From: Bugula neritina
Taxonomy: Eukaryota; Bryozoa; Gymnolaemata; Cheilostomatida; Bugulidae
Direction of reading: 5' to 3'
DNA length: 64,000 nucleotides
Assembly: GCA_964035545.1 (NCBI GenBank)
Contig: OZ037767.1
Span: 14,162,801-14,226,800 of the forward strand
In this document: in pieces, positions 32,807-44,300 of the stretch
How the letters are laid out: the number at the start of each line of letters is the position of its first letter
Position numbering within the stretch: the stretch's first letter is position 1
Translations under genes and position numbers: made by a program
Notes under the pieces: generated by a model
Database searches by the model: none
What the model was told of the DNA's origin: nothing
The model's input: only the letters and a program-made list of their open reading frames with translations

Positions 32807-33330
32807 AAGACTGAAGAAAAACCAGCTACTAATTCCTACACACTGAGATTAATAAAACTTATCAGGCTGAGAACTACCACCAGATCATGCATGAAATTGA
32901 AATCCTACAGTAAATGCTGGCACTGGCTGTACTCTGCCCTCAGTTTATGCCTGTTTCTCCCCAGAACTAATGCTTTAAAGTTCTCTCTGGCAGAGGTTCA
33001 CTTATCTATCTCACACCTACATCTGCATCTTGGTCATGTGACAAAGTCTCTAGACTAGAACATTTTTAGAGAGCTCTCACTGTAGCCAATCAGCTAGTAG
33101 CTAACACGGCTCTGACCAATGAGCTAATCTTCGTTGCCTTTCACTGGAAGTTTGAATTAATAATTTACAGTTTAATATCTTTTGTTTTTCTTTTGAAAAC
33201 TGTGTTCATTGACAGTGCTGTATCACTTTTTAAAATGTATTTATTTCTATACTGAGTCCCTACCTAGAAGTCTACATTTAATAAAATGCTAAAATAAGAA
33301 ATAACATGGTATTTGGAGTAACGCCCTCAT

Positions 33331-33336
33331 TTTATT
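33331..33336 (-). promoter_or_regulatory. Candidate poly(A) signal of SDE2
   Basis: AATAAA on the minus strand, about 290 nt after the stop codon; the first canonical signal noticed in that direction. Confidence 0.4.
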
Positions 33337-33622
33337 TCCAGTGTAACAATGCATTAAATTGATAAAATCTTTGCCTCAATAGTTGTATATAATAATGAAA
33401 ATAATGAAGATAATGTAAAACAATCCTTTGTTTAAATACACCATAAATGACAGCACATAACGTATATGCACAAGAATGCAAATTTAACAAGTTATAGAAT
33501 ACGATTAATGCCACTAGAAAACAATATTGCTACAATGGTGCTTCCCAAAGTGGTTAGTTCTATGTAGAGTATAATAGTTCAAACAGAGTACTGTATAAAC
33601 CGACAAGTGGTCCAAATAAGGA

Positions 33623-36600
33623 TTATTTCCTTTTCTTTGCAAACAGTGAAGAATCAATCTGGCTTGGAGCCAGGCCTTTCACACTAAAACAGGGTCAACA
33701 AGATCAATATGAGAAGACAACTACCAAGTAGTAAATATGAATAATGAGAGCAATACCAGATCTGTAACAATATAACTCAGAAAATAATAAATCCAGGCAA
33801 ACTCTCGGTTATTTTGCACTACTAGCTCACAAAATTTACAATTTAAGTTGAAATTAGAAATAATATTAACTGTATAACAAATAGCTTTCAAATAATAATG
33901 GCTGGTTGTATTCATATTTCCTGTGAATTAGTAGAGGAGGGAATTTAATTCAGAAGTGTGATATGATGATATATTGTGATATACATAGTACATACACTAT
34001 TATATATGTTCAGAAGTGTGATAGTATGATATATTGTGATATACATAGTACATACACTATTATAATGTTCGTTATACTCAATACAGTCAGGTAAATATGA
34101 TCACAGAGAGGAGAAAACCCCCTTGACCTGAAATTGTGATTATAAATTTCACAATAATCTCTAATTAACTTACAGCTTCACGAAGTATAGCAGCTAGCAG
34201 TTGCTTAATATCTAAATGATTGTAGACTCAAAATTGAGTGAATAATTTGTTTCCAGCAATTAAAATGGTTTTCTCAGTCAACTGAATAGAAAGGAGTTGA
34301 TATATATTGTTGCATAACCAATGCATTAGTTTTATGAGTATATATACAGTGGCAGATCATTTGTACACAGCTTTACTTATAATTCGTTTACATTTCCATA
34401 TTTTGCTTGGCAAGAGAAAAGACGAAAGGGTGTTGGGTTTTAGGCCTGTTGTAACTAATTCATGCTTGTAGCTTATTCGTGCTTGTAGCTTATTCGTGCT
34501 TGTAGCTTATTCATGCTTGTAACTTATTTATGCTTGTAGCTAACCAACTGCTCGAATTTTCCAACTGACATACTTACAAGAAAGTTTGGGAAAACACTAA
34601 ATCACTCTGAAGTCAATCACAGCCCTATTTTTATTATAAACCTGAGATATTTTATTGCATTTTGTGTGTGTGAGAGAGTGCACTTAGATAATTAACTTGT
34701 ATCACCAAACAAAACACTCAAGTTATCAAAAACATGGTCAACCAGCACTCGACAAGCTTACACTCAAACTCTAGTATTGCTGCCACCAAAGTGCTGCCAC
34801 CAGAGGGCGTTACCTGAAGAGACGCAGAGCTCGCTGCTCCAAAGAACCACCACACTTTAGCCCTCTTCTCATGAGATCTTGTTTGAGATGTTCTAGACCG
34901 TACCCTTCCAGCTGCTTGGCACTAGTGTGTAGTTCCAAGTCTATTGGTTCGTCGTTAGATTCAGACTCTGTAAATATGCACCACCACCTATCAGTTGAGT
35001 GAATACACAGCGATATAAACTATGGAATATATTATACCTGAGTCAGGCACCTTTAGCTCATGTTGTCTGATAAAACAATAACATTAGAACTGTGTAAATT
35101 ATTCTTAAATAAAAAACCAGTCACGGCGCTGAAAGTTTGCATGTAATGAATTAGTTGGAGTTACGCTCCCTCACAGCAATATAGTTTCACAGATATTGTT
35201 GAATATAGATATCTTATATAATAAAGGATCCACAGGCTGTCTTCAACTAGAGGAGCATAAACAGTAATATACCCTTTTCAGAGGTCTCCAATGCCCCCTT
35301 ACAATGAAGAGTTGTGTCCTCTCAAAATAAAAATTGTTGAAGAAAATGACCTTAAACTCATTTTTGTGGGTTTGGTTGCTGAGCAATGCTGAAGCACCAC
35401 TTTAGCATTGCTCGGTAACCAAAACCACAAAAATACTTTCAAGTTTTTTTTCTTAAAATTCTCCATAAAGAAATATTTTTAAACTTTTTTGAACTGTTAA
35501 TATATGTGCTTATACCAAAATATCTATCTCCTAAAAGAACAATTCCATAACATAATTAGAATTTTAAGTAGCAGCCAAACTTTAAATTTTTATCAAATTT
35601 GCTCTTTATACAAAGGTTCAACCTATTCACTTTGGGAGGACACAACTCTTAATTGTAAAGGGGATATTGGGGACCCTCTGAAAAGTGTCCATTGGTGATG
35701 AGATAAGTTGCAGACGAAAAAATAAAGAATAAATAATAAACAGGGAACTGTCCCTCCTTTAGATGGCAATCTGACCAGACCTCACCTGTGTTGGAGGCTT
35801 CTGTGTGACTGCTTGCCTGGGCTGACTGCTGACTAGTTCCAGAATTGCTTTCACTGTGGGGCGGTTCCTCGCCACCCGCACTGCTCGCTAATCCAGAAAG
35901 TTGAGTTCCAGAACCGGTTGATTTGTCTTCCGAGTCGTTGGTGTCTGAGCTGAGCTGCTCGGGAGTGTCTTCTGTCTTTCCACTTCCTGTTTCCTTACTT
36001 TCCGTGTTTCCACTTCCTGTTTCCTTACTTTCCGCGCTTTCACTTCCTGTTTCCTTACTTTCCATATTTCCATTTCCTGTTTCGTTACTTTCCGTGTTTC
36101 CACTTCCTGTTTCTTTACTTTCAGTGTTCTCATTTCTTGCTTCTCCACTTCCTGTTTCAGAACTGTCGGCTGAATCGGAAACTTCTGCCCGGACCTGAGC
36201 CGCCAACCCGATGCTCACCTCATCATCACTTGAGGACAATTCATCAAGGTCAAGGCCAACTCCAGCCCTTAATACAGGATATGAGTCACTACGTAATACA
36301 TCATATCACAACACAATGTTGTGTCACAACATTTTATTTGAACAAATGTTGAGACAATATTACATATATGATGCTTTATTTGAAAAAGGATATTGGCTAT
36401 TTCACTTTCTTCCACTGGTTAACTACATATTGTAGATGTCTCAGCAAATAATAGTTGTAAACACAACTCCAAATAATTAACAATTTTATTCATTTTATCT
36501 ACCACACCATGTGACAGCATTCACAGTGAGTCTAAAATGAGATTACAGATCTGCTTAAGCCAATTTGTAGCTGCCTGCATTTTAAAACCCTGCGACAATT

Positions 36601-38986
36601 TTTTAACCTATTTCATAGTGAACTTAGTAGCTATATTCTATACTTACCAAGTGCCAACACTAGCTGAAGCTTTACTTTTCTTACTAGTCGGGGCGGATAA
36701 TTCACCCCCCTTAGCCGCTCTCTTCATTCCCTATATAAGAAGAAATCATAAGCTATTAAAAAGCACCTCAGAGTTAGGCAATGCCTGACAATGTCAAACT
36801 GGGTCATGATTTGCACCAAGCACAAGTACAACATAAATATGCTTTTTTTTAATCTTCAAATTGAAGCATTAACTATAGAATTTTAAAAGTAGAACCATTT
36901 TAGAAGAAAGCAACTCTAAATATATAGAGAATAAAACTATCTATAGCAAAATACTTTCAATAAGACATAGACATGTTACCAATAAAACTAGTTTGTAACT
37001 ATATTGAGACACAAAACTGCGGCGGCTGACCTGTTAGACCAGCACATACCTGCGTTAGCGCATCGTCTAGGTTGCTGGCCACCTGCTCCTTCTGCTCCAT
37101 GTACTGATTGTCAGCAAACCTGTGCATTCTACCCTCGGCCTCTGCTCTACGTCTCTCCATTCTGTCTTTCCGCCTCTCCTCTCGCTGTTTCTCTCGATCA
37201 GACGCCCCGGCGACCCACTCGGCTAGTCTGAAAATCCACAGCACGCGATAACAGAGAAGCATAATGTCCATGGAAAGCATATTCAAACAGTTATAACCTA
37301 TTAGACACAGGTTAGTTCACTGAACGCCAGAGAAATGTAGATGTAATAGAATTGTTAATTTCATTTTATTTTAAAATTGCAAAACCACTCCATCAGTAAT
37401 TTTTAGTCGTGAAACCTCGTCTATTAGCTGTCAACTTAAAGCATTACATAAAAAAGTTGAAAAGTCACTTTGGACTACGGCAAATAATTAGAAATTTATC
37501 TTTCCTTCAAAAACAAGATATTATCCTACTAACGGTTTAATACAGTTAAAATAACAGGTGGAAATTACGATAGAAAGTAATGTTTTGAGCTAAAAAGCAT
37601 GGGAAAAAATAATTCAACTAAACACTCTTGCCGTAAAGATTAAAAGGTTTCAGGTGAATTGCTAGAAAATAATTATAAATCATCACATGATGCTATAAAT
37701 CCGACCAAAGATACGCCATACTGACTTCTTCTCGTTATTAATATCTCTCATACGTCTGCCACTCAAATCCCGCATAGCCTCTTTGTTGGTGGTCTTCTCA
37801 ATCTGTGCTCCAATAGTTCTGAGCATAGAGCCAAACCCTGCAACAATGAGTCAACAATGAGTCATCACATCTTTCACTAGTTTCTGTTGAGAATGGAGGT
37901 TTACTATTTCAGAAGTCGATTATTAGCTGTGGCTATGCGTGGGTTTATGCTTCTGAAAGCTATAGTATTTAGAACATAATCAAAGAAATTTATAACTGTG
38001 GAATTTAACTACCTACCTCCTTTACCACCTCGAAGTCGATGACATACACGATAAACTTTGTCTGGTTCGATGCTGGCATCTTTTTCCACTCTTCGGCCAT
38101 TGCATAGCAAATATATATCATCTGAAATCTATCAATAATACCACCTTAGTAAAGGATTATTTTAATGAAGGTTTACTTTAGTGAAGTGCTATTTAAGCTT
38201 GTCAACTGACTTAAGTAAACTCAAAATCAATTATATTTAGACATAAAAGTTAGCTCAAGTTAGTTTCAACCCACATAATCAATTTTAGGTTAAATAATTT
38301 TACTTTCTAAAATTTTTTGTATTTAATTTTCTGTAAATTATTTATTATTAAAATTAAAATAAGTGTAACCAACAATCTAAAAGTAGATAACTAGGAGTAG
38401 GTCTAGAAAAATGAGATTAAAATAAAAATACTTTCTTTATATTTACCAATTACATACATGATCAATGATTATTGACTATTCTCTAAGAGTAAAACTAATG
38501 CCTAATGATAATTCCAACAATCAATAAAAAAACTCACGCAAGTTTATAGTCACCATCCCTGTGAGAAACCCCTGATGGAATTGGTTATTGTTAAATCGGA
38601 CTAAGGACTTATTCAGATGGGGCACAGGAGCAATTATGACTGGATGCTCTTTCTAGCATCACCAATAGCCTTTGTCGGGTTCGAGCCCATGACTTTGTGC
38701 TTACAGTTACTAGGCAAACGCTTTAACACCTAGACTACCCAACAATCAATGAATAATCAAAATCACAATGATTGGTAATGGACATGGTTAAATCATCACC
38801 ATCATGACTTACAATTACTATTAATATTAGTGAGTTATTTTTACTTTTAGTTTTTAATTTTACCTGAGTCTCAGTCCGATAGTGATGGCCATAGTAGTTC
38901 AGAATATCCGCACAAGTAAGGTTTTCAAATATCTTAGAATGATGATCATTGATATTTTGGTAATCGAATTTCAAGCTGTATTCCAT
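33623..38986 (-). CDS. SDE2: SDE2, replication stress response / splicing regulator, complete
   Basis: A ubiquitin-fold protein whose processed C-terminal part acts at chromatin (PCNA-linked replication stress response) and in pre-mRNA splicing. Exons: 38986-38864, 38128-38017, 37837-37726, 37227-37050, 36730-36648, 36267-35786, 34967-34814, 33683-33623; 1,305 nt, 434 aa (human 451). Residues 1-76 form the ubiquitin-like domain ending LRGG, followed by K77: the GG-K motif where SDE2 is cleaved. Next is the SDE2 signature with [18 protein letters not shown] and [11 protein letters not shown], then an Arg/Glu-rich coiled region. Exon 6 has the [10 protein letters not shown] segment (human FWLGMEGLE) and an acidic repeat region. 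The C-terminal SAP-like part contains [12 protein letters not shown] and [11 protein letters not shown]. It is convergent with the GT31 gene. Confidence 0.95.
33951..34075. repeat. Two-copy direct repeat, about 60 bp, SDE2 intron 7
   Basis: Two nearly identical consecutive copies, each starting CAGAAGTGTGATA and containing GATATATTGTGATATACATA and GTACATACACTATTAT. Confidence 0.85.
34455..34545. repeat. CTTGTAGCTTATTCGTG tandem repeat, SDE2 intron 7
   Basis: About five 16-17-bp units of GCTTGTAGCTTATTCGT with small changes. Non-coding. Confidence 0.85.
35274..35685. mobile_element. MITE-like inverted-repeat element (412 bp), SDE2 intron 6
   Basis: Terminal inverted repeats of about 55 bp: left 35274-35328 begins CTTTTCAGAGGTCTCC, right ends GGGACCCTCTGAAAAG at 35685. 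The interior (CGGTAACCAAAACCACAAA, then a TTTGAACTGTTAATATATGTG segment) is diverged from but alignable with the arms of the foldback element at 27793-30230. It also has an internal inverted repeat around TTGGTTGCTGAGCAATGCT and AGCATTGCTCGGTAACCAA. It carries no coding capacity. No target-site duplication is clear. Confidence 0.8.
35970..36125 (-). repeat. 30-bp coding minisatellite in SDE2 exon 6 (five 10-aa units)
   Basis: On the coding strand five units of ten codons encode [10 protein letters not shown] and variants ([40 protein letters not shown]), at about residues 251-302 of SDE2. The region is acidic and probably unstructured. The array is open in other frames too, which creates shadow frames on both strands. 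Confidence 0.9.
38526..38740 (-). mobile_element. tRNA-Thr-derived SINE (family I) with 10-bp target-site duplication, SDE2 intron 1
   Basis: On the minus strand: head with GGTAGTCTAGGTGTTAAAGC, CTAGTAACTG, GGGCTCGAACCC-like B box, body with GGTGATGCTAGAAAGAGCAT and TAATTGCTCCTGTGCC, tail with GTGACTATAAACTTGCGTGAG. The direct repeat AACAATCAAT flanks it at 38516-38525 and 38741-38750. Confidence 0.85.
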
Positions 38987-41308
38987 CTTAGTGTCCGTTT
39001 GTTGCGTATTACTATTACAATTATAACTATGGCGATCAGAAAATTTTAATTAATTAATTATTAATAATTTTAAGCTCGAAGTGAAAGTTGAATCAAATTC
39101 GATATTATTATCTAAGACGACTGGTGAGCAAGAAGTATTAAATTCATAAAACAGTCGTTCAAGAGTTCTGCAGTCAGTAGTGTCAAAAACTGATCAAACA
39201 GTGATTGAGTAGTTGCTAGAATTACTAAACTATAAGGAAATGAATATACGACAGTGAGACAAAATTCCAGTTCTGCCAAGAGCTTAAATTTCACAAATAA
39301 ATGAAAAATGGTAAAATTTGCTGAGAAATATCTGAATTAGCCTAAGAGTACAAATTATTTTTGATCCGCTGTTATTTTACCAGCGCTGAGGTTGTAAATT
39401 AATATAAGACAACTCTTTGAAAATCGTTATTTGAAGATGACATAAATAGCTTGATAAGAAAGACAACTCTATAGTTGACGGATTGTGCGCAATTAATGAT
39501 ACTATTTACATTTACATTAGGCCATTCAACCATCAAAATATGTTACCTTTACGATATTCTATTGAATGATTCAATTTGCAAAGTTTACAGTTTGCCGATA
39601 AAAAGGGGAAAATGTTTGTAATAAAAAGAGTTATAAACTCTGGCTCTAAATAAAAAGATTTGCTGCAAGTGTTCACCCACTACCTGTTCTTAATTTTAGA
39701 GCTATTATGAAAATATATTATGCAGTGCTCCTTTTGTGTCTCACTTTATGCTTTGGCCGCGAAACCTCAATTCGTGACATAGTAGAATACCAGATTTATC
39801 TCATGATACTGGTAAATTCAGCCATTTTGTCCCTGTATACACATGCCTAATCTACAAAACCGAGGTCCACAAGCCTTTCTCTTGAGCTATAGAATTCATT
39901 AAGAAATGCAACTGTGAGATACAGAAGGAGCACTAGCTAGCTGTATTACCAATATCACTTTGTTGCAAAGTATATTTGCAATATATGTAATATAGGCGTC
40001 CAAACTGAGTTATACCAACACAAATATAGCATTTGTAGCCAGAAAGCATCTTCATAACCTAATTATGCATGACTTGAAATTTAGTTAATAAAATATGACT
40101 TACAAATTCTTTTTCACAAAAAGTTATCTGAATCAATTGAATGAATTGTATGCTATATAATAAGGAAGATGTATTATCCAAAGTTGAATAATACATTTCC
40201 TCAATAGCTTTTTATTCCTGCATGATAGAGTATATTAATATACAGCGCCCAAAGCCCTATCTTAATAAGGATCAGTAAATCTTAATGATGCATAAGATGC
40301 TAGTATTGATTATTTGAGCTGATCGATTTGTTTAATCTTTTATTTGTATTATGTGACCAAATAACCAATAAAAATAAAAAATCTATAATATATATCCATT
40401 AAAAATAGCATGTGGAACATAATATAGTATATTAGATAAAATAGTTATAAGCATTACCACGTAATATATTAGTATAAAGAAACATGATTGGTTTAAAACA
40501 AAACACCGACATACGGGAAATCTGACTAAATTTATGTTAATTTATGCATCTTCATGAAATAAACAATTATTATAATATTTATCCTTGAACGATGTTCAAC
40601 AGCATCACCCTTAGCTTCGATAAGCCAGAGCAAACACGCTGCAGCTACTGTCAGCTGTTCGCAACCCTGTAATTCTTGATAATATAGAGTTAATTATCTT
40701 AATACATTTTTTCTGATTGGCAAAAAGAGTTGGCTGAGTTTTGAGCATGAAGGTGTACCTTGCAGTAGTTTGGGGGGGGGGGGTGATCAGAATCATGCCA
40801 CCGTGAACTTTGAATAGCTTTGGTCTACACTGATATAATAAAAACATCAACTTAATGAAGAATACAACACCAAAGTTGATAATCTAGTAGGCTCTCTGTG
40901 ACTGAAAGCAAAAAACTTTGACACTTAAATTCACATGATTTGGCTCAAATTTGTAATTAAAAAACTAAATAATATTTCTATATACAATAAAAAGATTATA
41001 GAATAGTATTATAACCATTTGCTACAAACGAAAACCAATATTGTTCAGCAGTTCATTTTAGGCAAAAAAGAGCATAAAATTTTCAAATAAATGCAAAACT
41101 CAACATTATTAGCTCATACCTGCCACTTGGATAAAACCAAAAATATATCAAATATTCACGCTGAAACTACTAGTCGCTATGTTCTGTACCCAATTCATAT
41201 TGATAGATAATGTTTCCTCAAATGGCAACCATGTTGTCTCTTCTATGGCAGCCATCTTGGTTTCAAAATGATGACCATGTTAGTTATGATGAAACTGTTT
41301 TATCTCTA
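38987..41308. other. Region between SDE2 start and MEIS stop: SDE2 promoter side and MEIS 3' UTR
   Basis: Just upstream of SDE2 is a TAATTAATTAATTATTAA-rich stretch with hexamer-like words. A run of twelve G residues is at 40772-40783. On the minus strand a possible MEIS poly(A) signal AATAAA is at 40344-40339. Directly after the MEIS stop, 41215-41308 has several ATGGC/GCCAT words in alternating orientation. No further gene is recognised. Confidence 0.5.
41215..41308 (-). promoter_or_regulatory. GCCAT/ATGGC-rich start of the MEIS 3' UTR
   Basis: Immediately after the stop, the minus strand contains AAGATGGCTGCCATAG and AACATGGTTGCCATTTG words, which resemble the YY1 consensus (AAGATGGCGGC) and imperfect duplications of each other. 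A regulatory role is speculation. Confidence 0.25.
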
Positions 41309-44300
41309 TCACATGGCGGCCATATTGCCGTAGCTATCCATCATAGAATGGTGAGAGGGAAGTAGCATTTGAGACATGTGACTCGTAGGACCAACTGGCC
41401 CGTAATGGCTTTGCATGTGTGGAGCCTGGGGAGAATAAGCACCTGAAATAAATTTCATATATCATGACTTAACTCTGAGAACAATGGCTCGAATATAGTT
41501 TTTGAAACATAAGATAGTATGCTATAAATTATCACCAAAAGGGGCCATAATTTACTAAAAATCTGTATACTTTGATTTACTGTAAGTGTAGAAACGAAAC
41601 TCCAATCTGTACTGCATAAAAATAGAATTCAATTTTTAGACCAATTGCTAGGTCAAACAATGAAGAATGAAAATTATTCACAAAATGCATTTGACTGCAT
41701 TTAAAACCCAACTTCAGCAAGATGATAGGTGAATCCAATAACAAAATTATACAGAGTAGATTATTGCAAATAAAAGTTGTCTGCTCGCGTGTGAAGGCAA
41801 CTCCAAATAAGGGCAATAGTGTTGCTCATAAAAAACTATTTATGTACATACTATATTATAGGTAAAGTACCCAGCTAGAATATAGGCTGTGGTTTACCTG
41901 GCATAGTAGGGATGCTGGTAGGGGCGTGGCTGGTCATGTAGCTACCCAGCCTACTGGGGTCAGTCATATACTGTTCATGTCCCCTGCCCCCTCTATTGCT
42001 CTGATCTATCATAGGCTGCACTATTCTCCGTCTTGCATTTATAAACCTTCAAGTAACAATATAGACTTACATTTCAAGTTTCGAGAAAAATGTTAGGTAT
42101 ATATGATACAACCTTAAAGCCTTACAACCTTAAAATGCTAGAAACATCTTTTAGCAAATATTGGTTACATTTTATCATTTGTTTATAAACTAAATGCTCT
42201 TGCATAACACATACTTGTATTTGATCTTTTTTTCAGTGGTATAATTGTGAAAGTTTAGTTTATAAAAAACAGTTTAAATGCGTCATGTGTTTTTAGCAGT
42301 TGTGTGGTGAGAAAACTGCAAATTTCAACAAAATACTCTGTCATTGGAATGTAAAACGCAGAGTCATGAACATAGAATAGAATTTTAAATAAAATCTTAT
42401 GAATGAAACAACATCCTAAAATTGATAAGGTTGATGAAAATTTGCTTTTAATACATTGTTATATAGTTCAAGCTCTGATAACCATTCTTTTGTTGGCCTT
42501 TGCCTAATACTTTAATATTTTATGTCAAGTAATTTCCAAGGACAGCAGTCGCTAGGCTATTGCAAGTACTTTAAAGTTTACATGTTTTGATGCAGTAGTG
42601 CATATTTACAGAATTCAAGATTAAACATAGTAATATAGAGTGATGTAATCTTATCCTTATAACAGGTGTGCAATGTTATCCCAGTGGCCAAGAAATTCGA
42701 CCATCGCCCTTTAAGCAAAATAAAGTTTTGCAGTTTGACATCGGAGAAAATGTAGATGAACAAACTTTTCTCTGTCTTGTTTGGTCTTTATATATAATTT
42801 TTTGACTTGATAATTTCTTGTATGATATAAAAAGCAGAGAGCAAGTTTGCCACTAATATTGGATTGTGTGGGCATATAACTGGTTTTCGTAGCTTTTCCC
42901 TCTGGATGCTGTTTTATAACGTTTAGTAGAGAGTTAGCTGCTGTTAATTAAATTAAGCACACTCATTATCTTTTTGTAAAATAACTACCAGCAGCAAAAA
43001 TAAGAACAAGCTTCTCAGCAATTCCCAGAGCATTTTATAATTACATTTTTATCACAGAGTTGAAGATGAAAAACTGCAAATGTTTGCCTTAGTTTTTATT
43101 GGCTACTGCAAACAATGAGGGGGGCGTAGTGTGCAAACCTTTTGAAAGTGTGTGATAATAGAAACCTTCAAGAACTTTAGAGAAACTGGGGAACATAGCC
43201 TGTGGCATAGAGAAGAAGGGGTTATAGCCAATTGTCTAGTTTAAGTAGAAAGTCAAGGACTATTGAGTCTATATAAAGGGCTAGCTTCTTTATCAACTTG
43301 GTAATAGCTAAAGGGGCACTTTTAATGACCTTCATAAAAATAGATGAGTAAAATAAGTAAAAGTTAATTATTGAAAAAACTTGTAAATGGCCATTTTAGA
43401 ACCGACATTTTCTATCTATCTCAGTGCTGATCTGTAATTTATAACTTTGCAAGTTCAACGGACTACTTCTCAGAAAGTTTATAAATCTGATTGATGGAAC
43501 TAATCCATGAATGGTTTGTCTTGAATTCTTTTGATATTTAATTATGCAAAATAACATTACATCTCCGATTGACATCAACATGTAAATTCAGCAAGTGCAA
43601 TAGTCAAGATACGGACATGAGTGCAGAATAAGGTCACCAAACTATACACTATAATCTATGCTAATTTTATTATGCTCAACATATTCATGATAATTCCATT
43701 ATATTAGTATTTTACCATTATTATGCATAATTTTGATTATTAGTAATATTTATAACACATTAAAAGATAGCTATTGATAAAATTATAGTCTGAGAAACTA
43801 ATCATACGAATAGACTGAAAATCAATTTAGTGGTATGTGGGAGATAACATGAAACTGATACTAAATTGATTTTAAATTGTAATAATTAGTAAAAAGCTAC
43901 TAGGCAGTCTGAAGTCAACTCAGTTTGAGTTTCTTCCAGATGTTTAATGATCTAAATGTTCACATTTTTTCAGTTTATGCAACGAAAGTGAAGCAAGCAG
44001 AGTGTTTATTGAAAGGAAGGAATCTTTTTCTTAGTGGAATAAACTATTATGTTTAAAAATAACAGCATACGCAGCAGAGAAATGGAGCAGCATAGTCTAG
44101 AGGTTTTAGTCCAGGCTATTGATGATTTTAAAAAAGCCCCCCTGATTACAATTTACTTTTTTGCCCCAATAAAAACCAGTCAAACCATGTGGCCAGCATA
44201 ATGATAGGCACAATATTTAGCACTCTTAAAAGACCTCACCATCAGGGGTTTCCACAGACTTTAAGCAGACGAAAGTTTTCTTTGCGTTAAAATTGCAAGC

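Larger units (their letters stand above)
31751..33622. other. Convergent intergenic region between GT31 and SDE2
   Basis: Holds the GT31 3' UTR (AATAAA at 31796-31801), a 26-bp tandem repeat, a family I SINE in minus orientation and the presumed SDE2 3' UTR (AATAAA on minus at 33336-33331). No other gene is recognisable. Confidence 0.6.

Noticed and set aside
35040-35075. A possible 29-bp micro-exon between SDE2 exons 6 and 7
   Set aside because: In the phase required by exon 6 it contains a stop, while direct joining of exons 6 and 7 keeps the frame and the homology.
35888-36198. Additional frames on both strands across the SDE2 repeat region
   Set aside because: Shadows of the 30-bp coding repeat; only the frame that joins the other SDE2 exons matches the family.
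36210-36225. GAG-GTGAGC as an alternative donor near the start of SDE2 exon 6
   Set aside because: Using it would leave the wrong phase for exon 7; the frame stays open and acidic to the donor at 35785.
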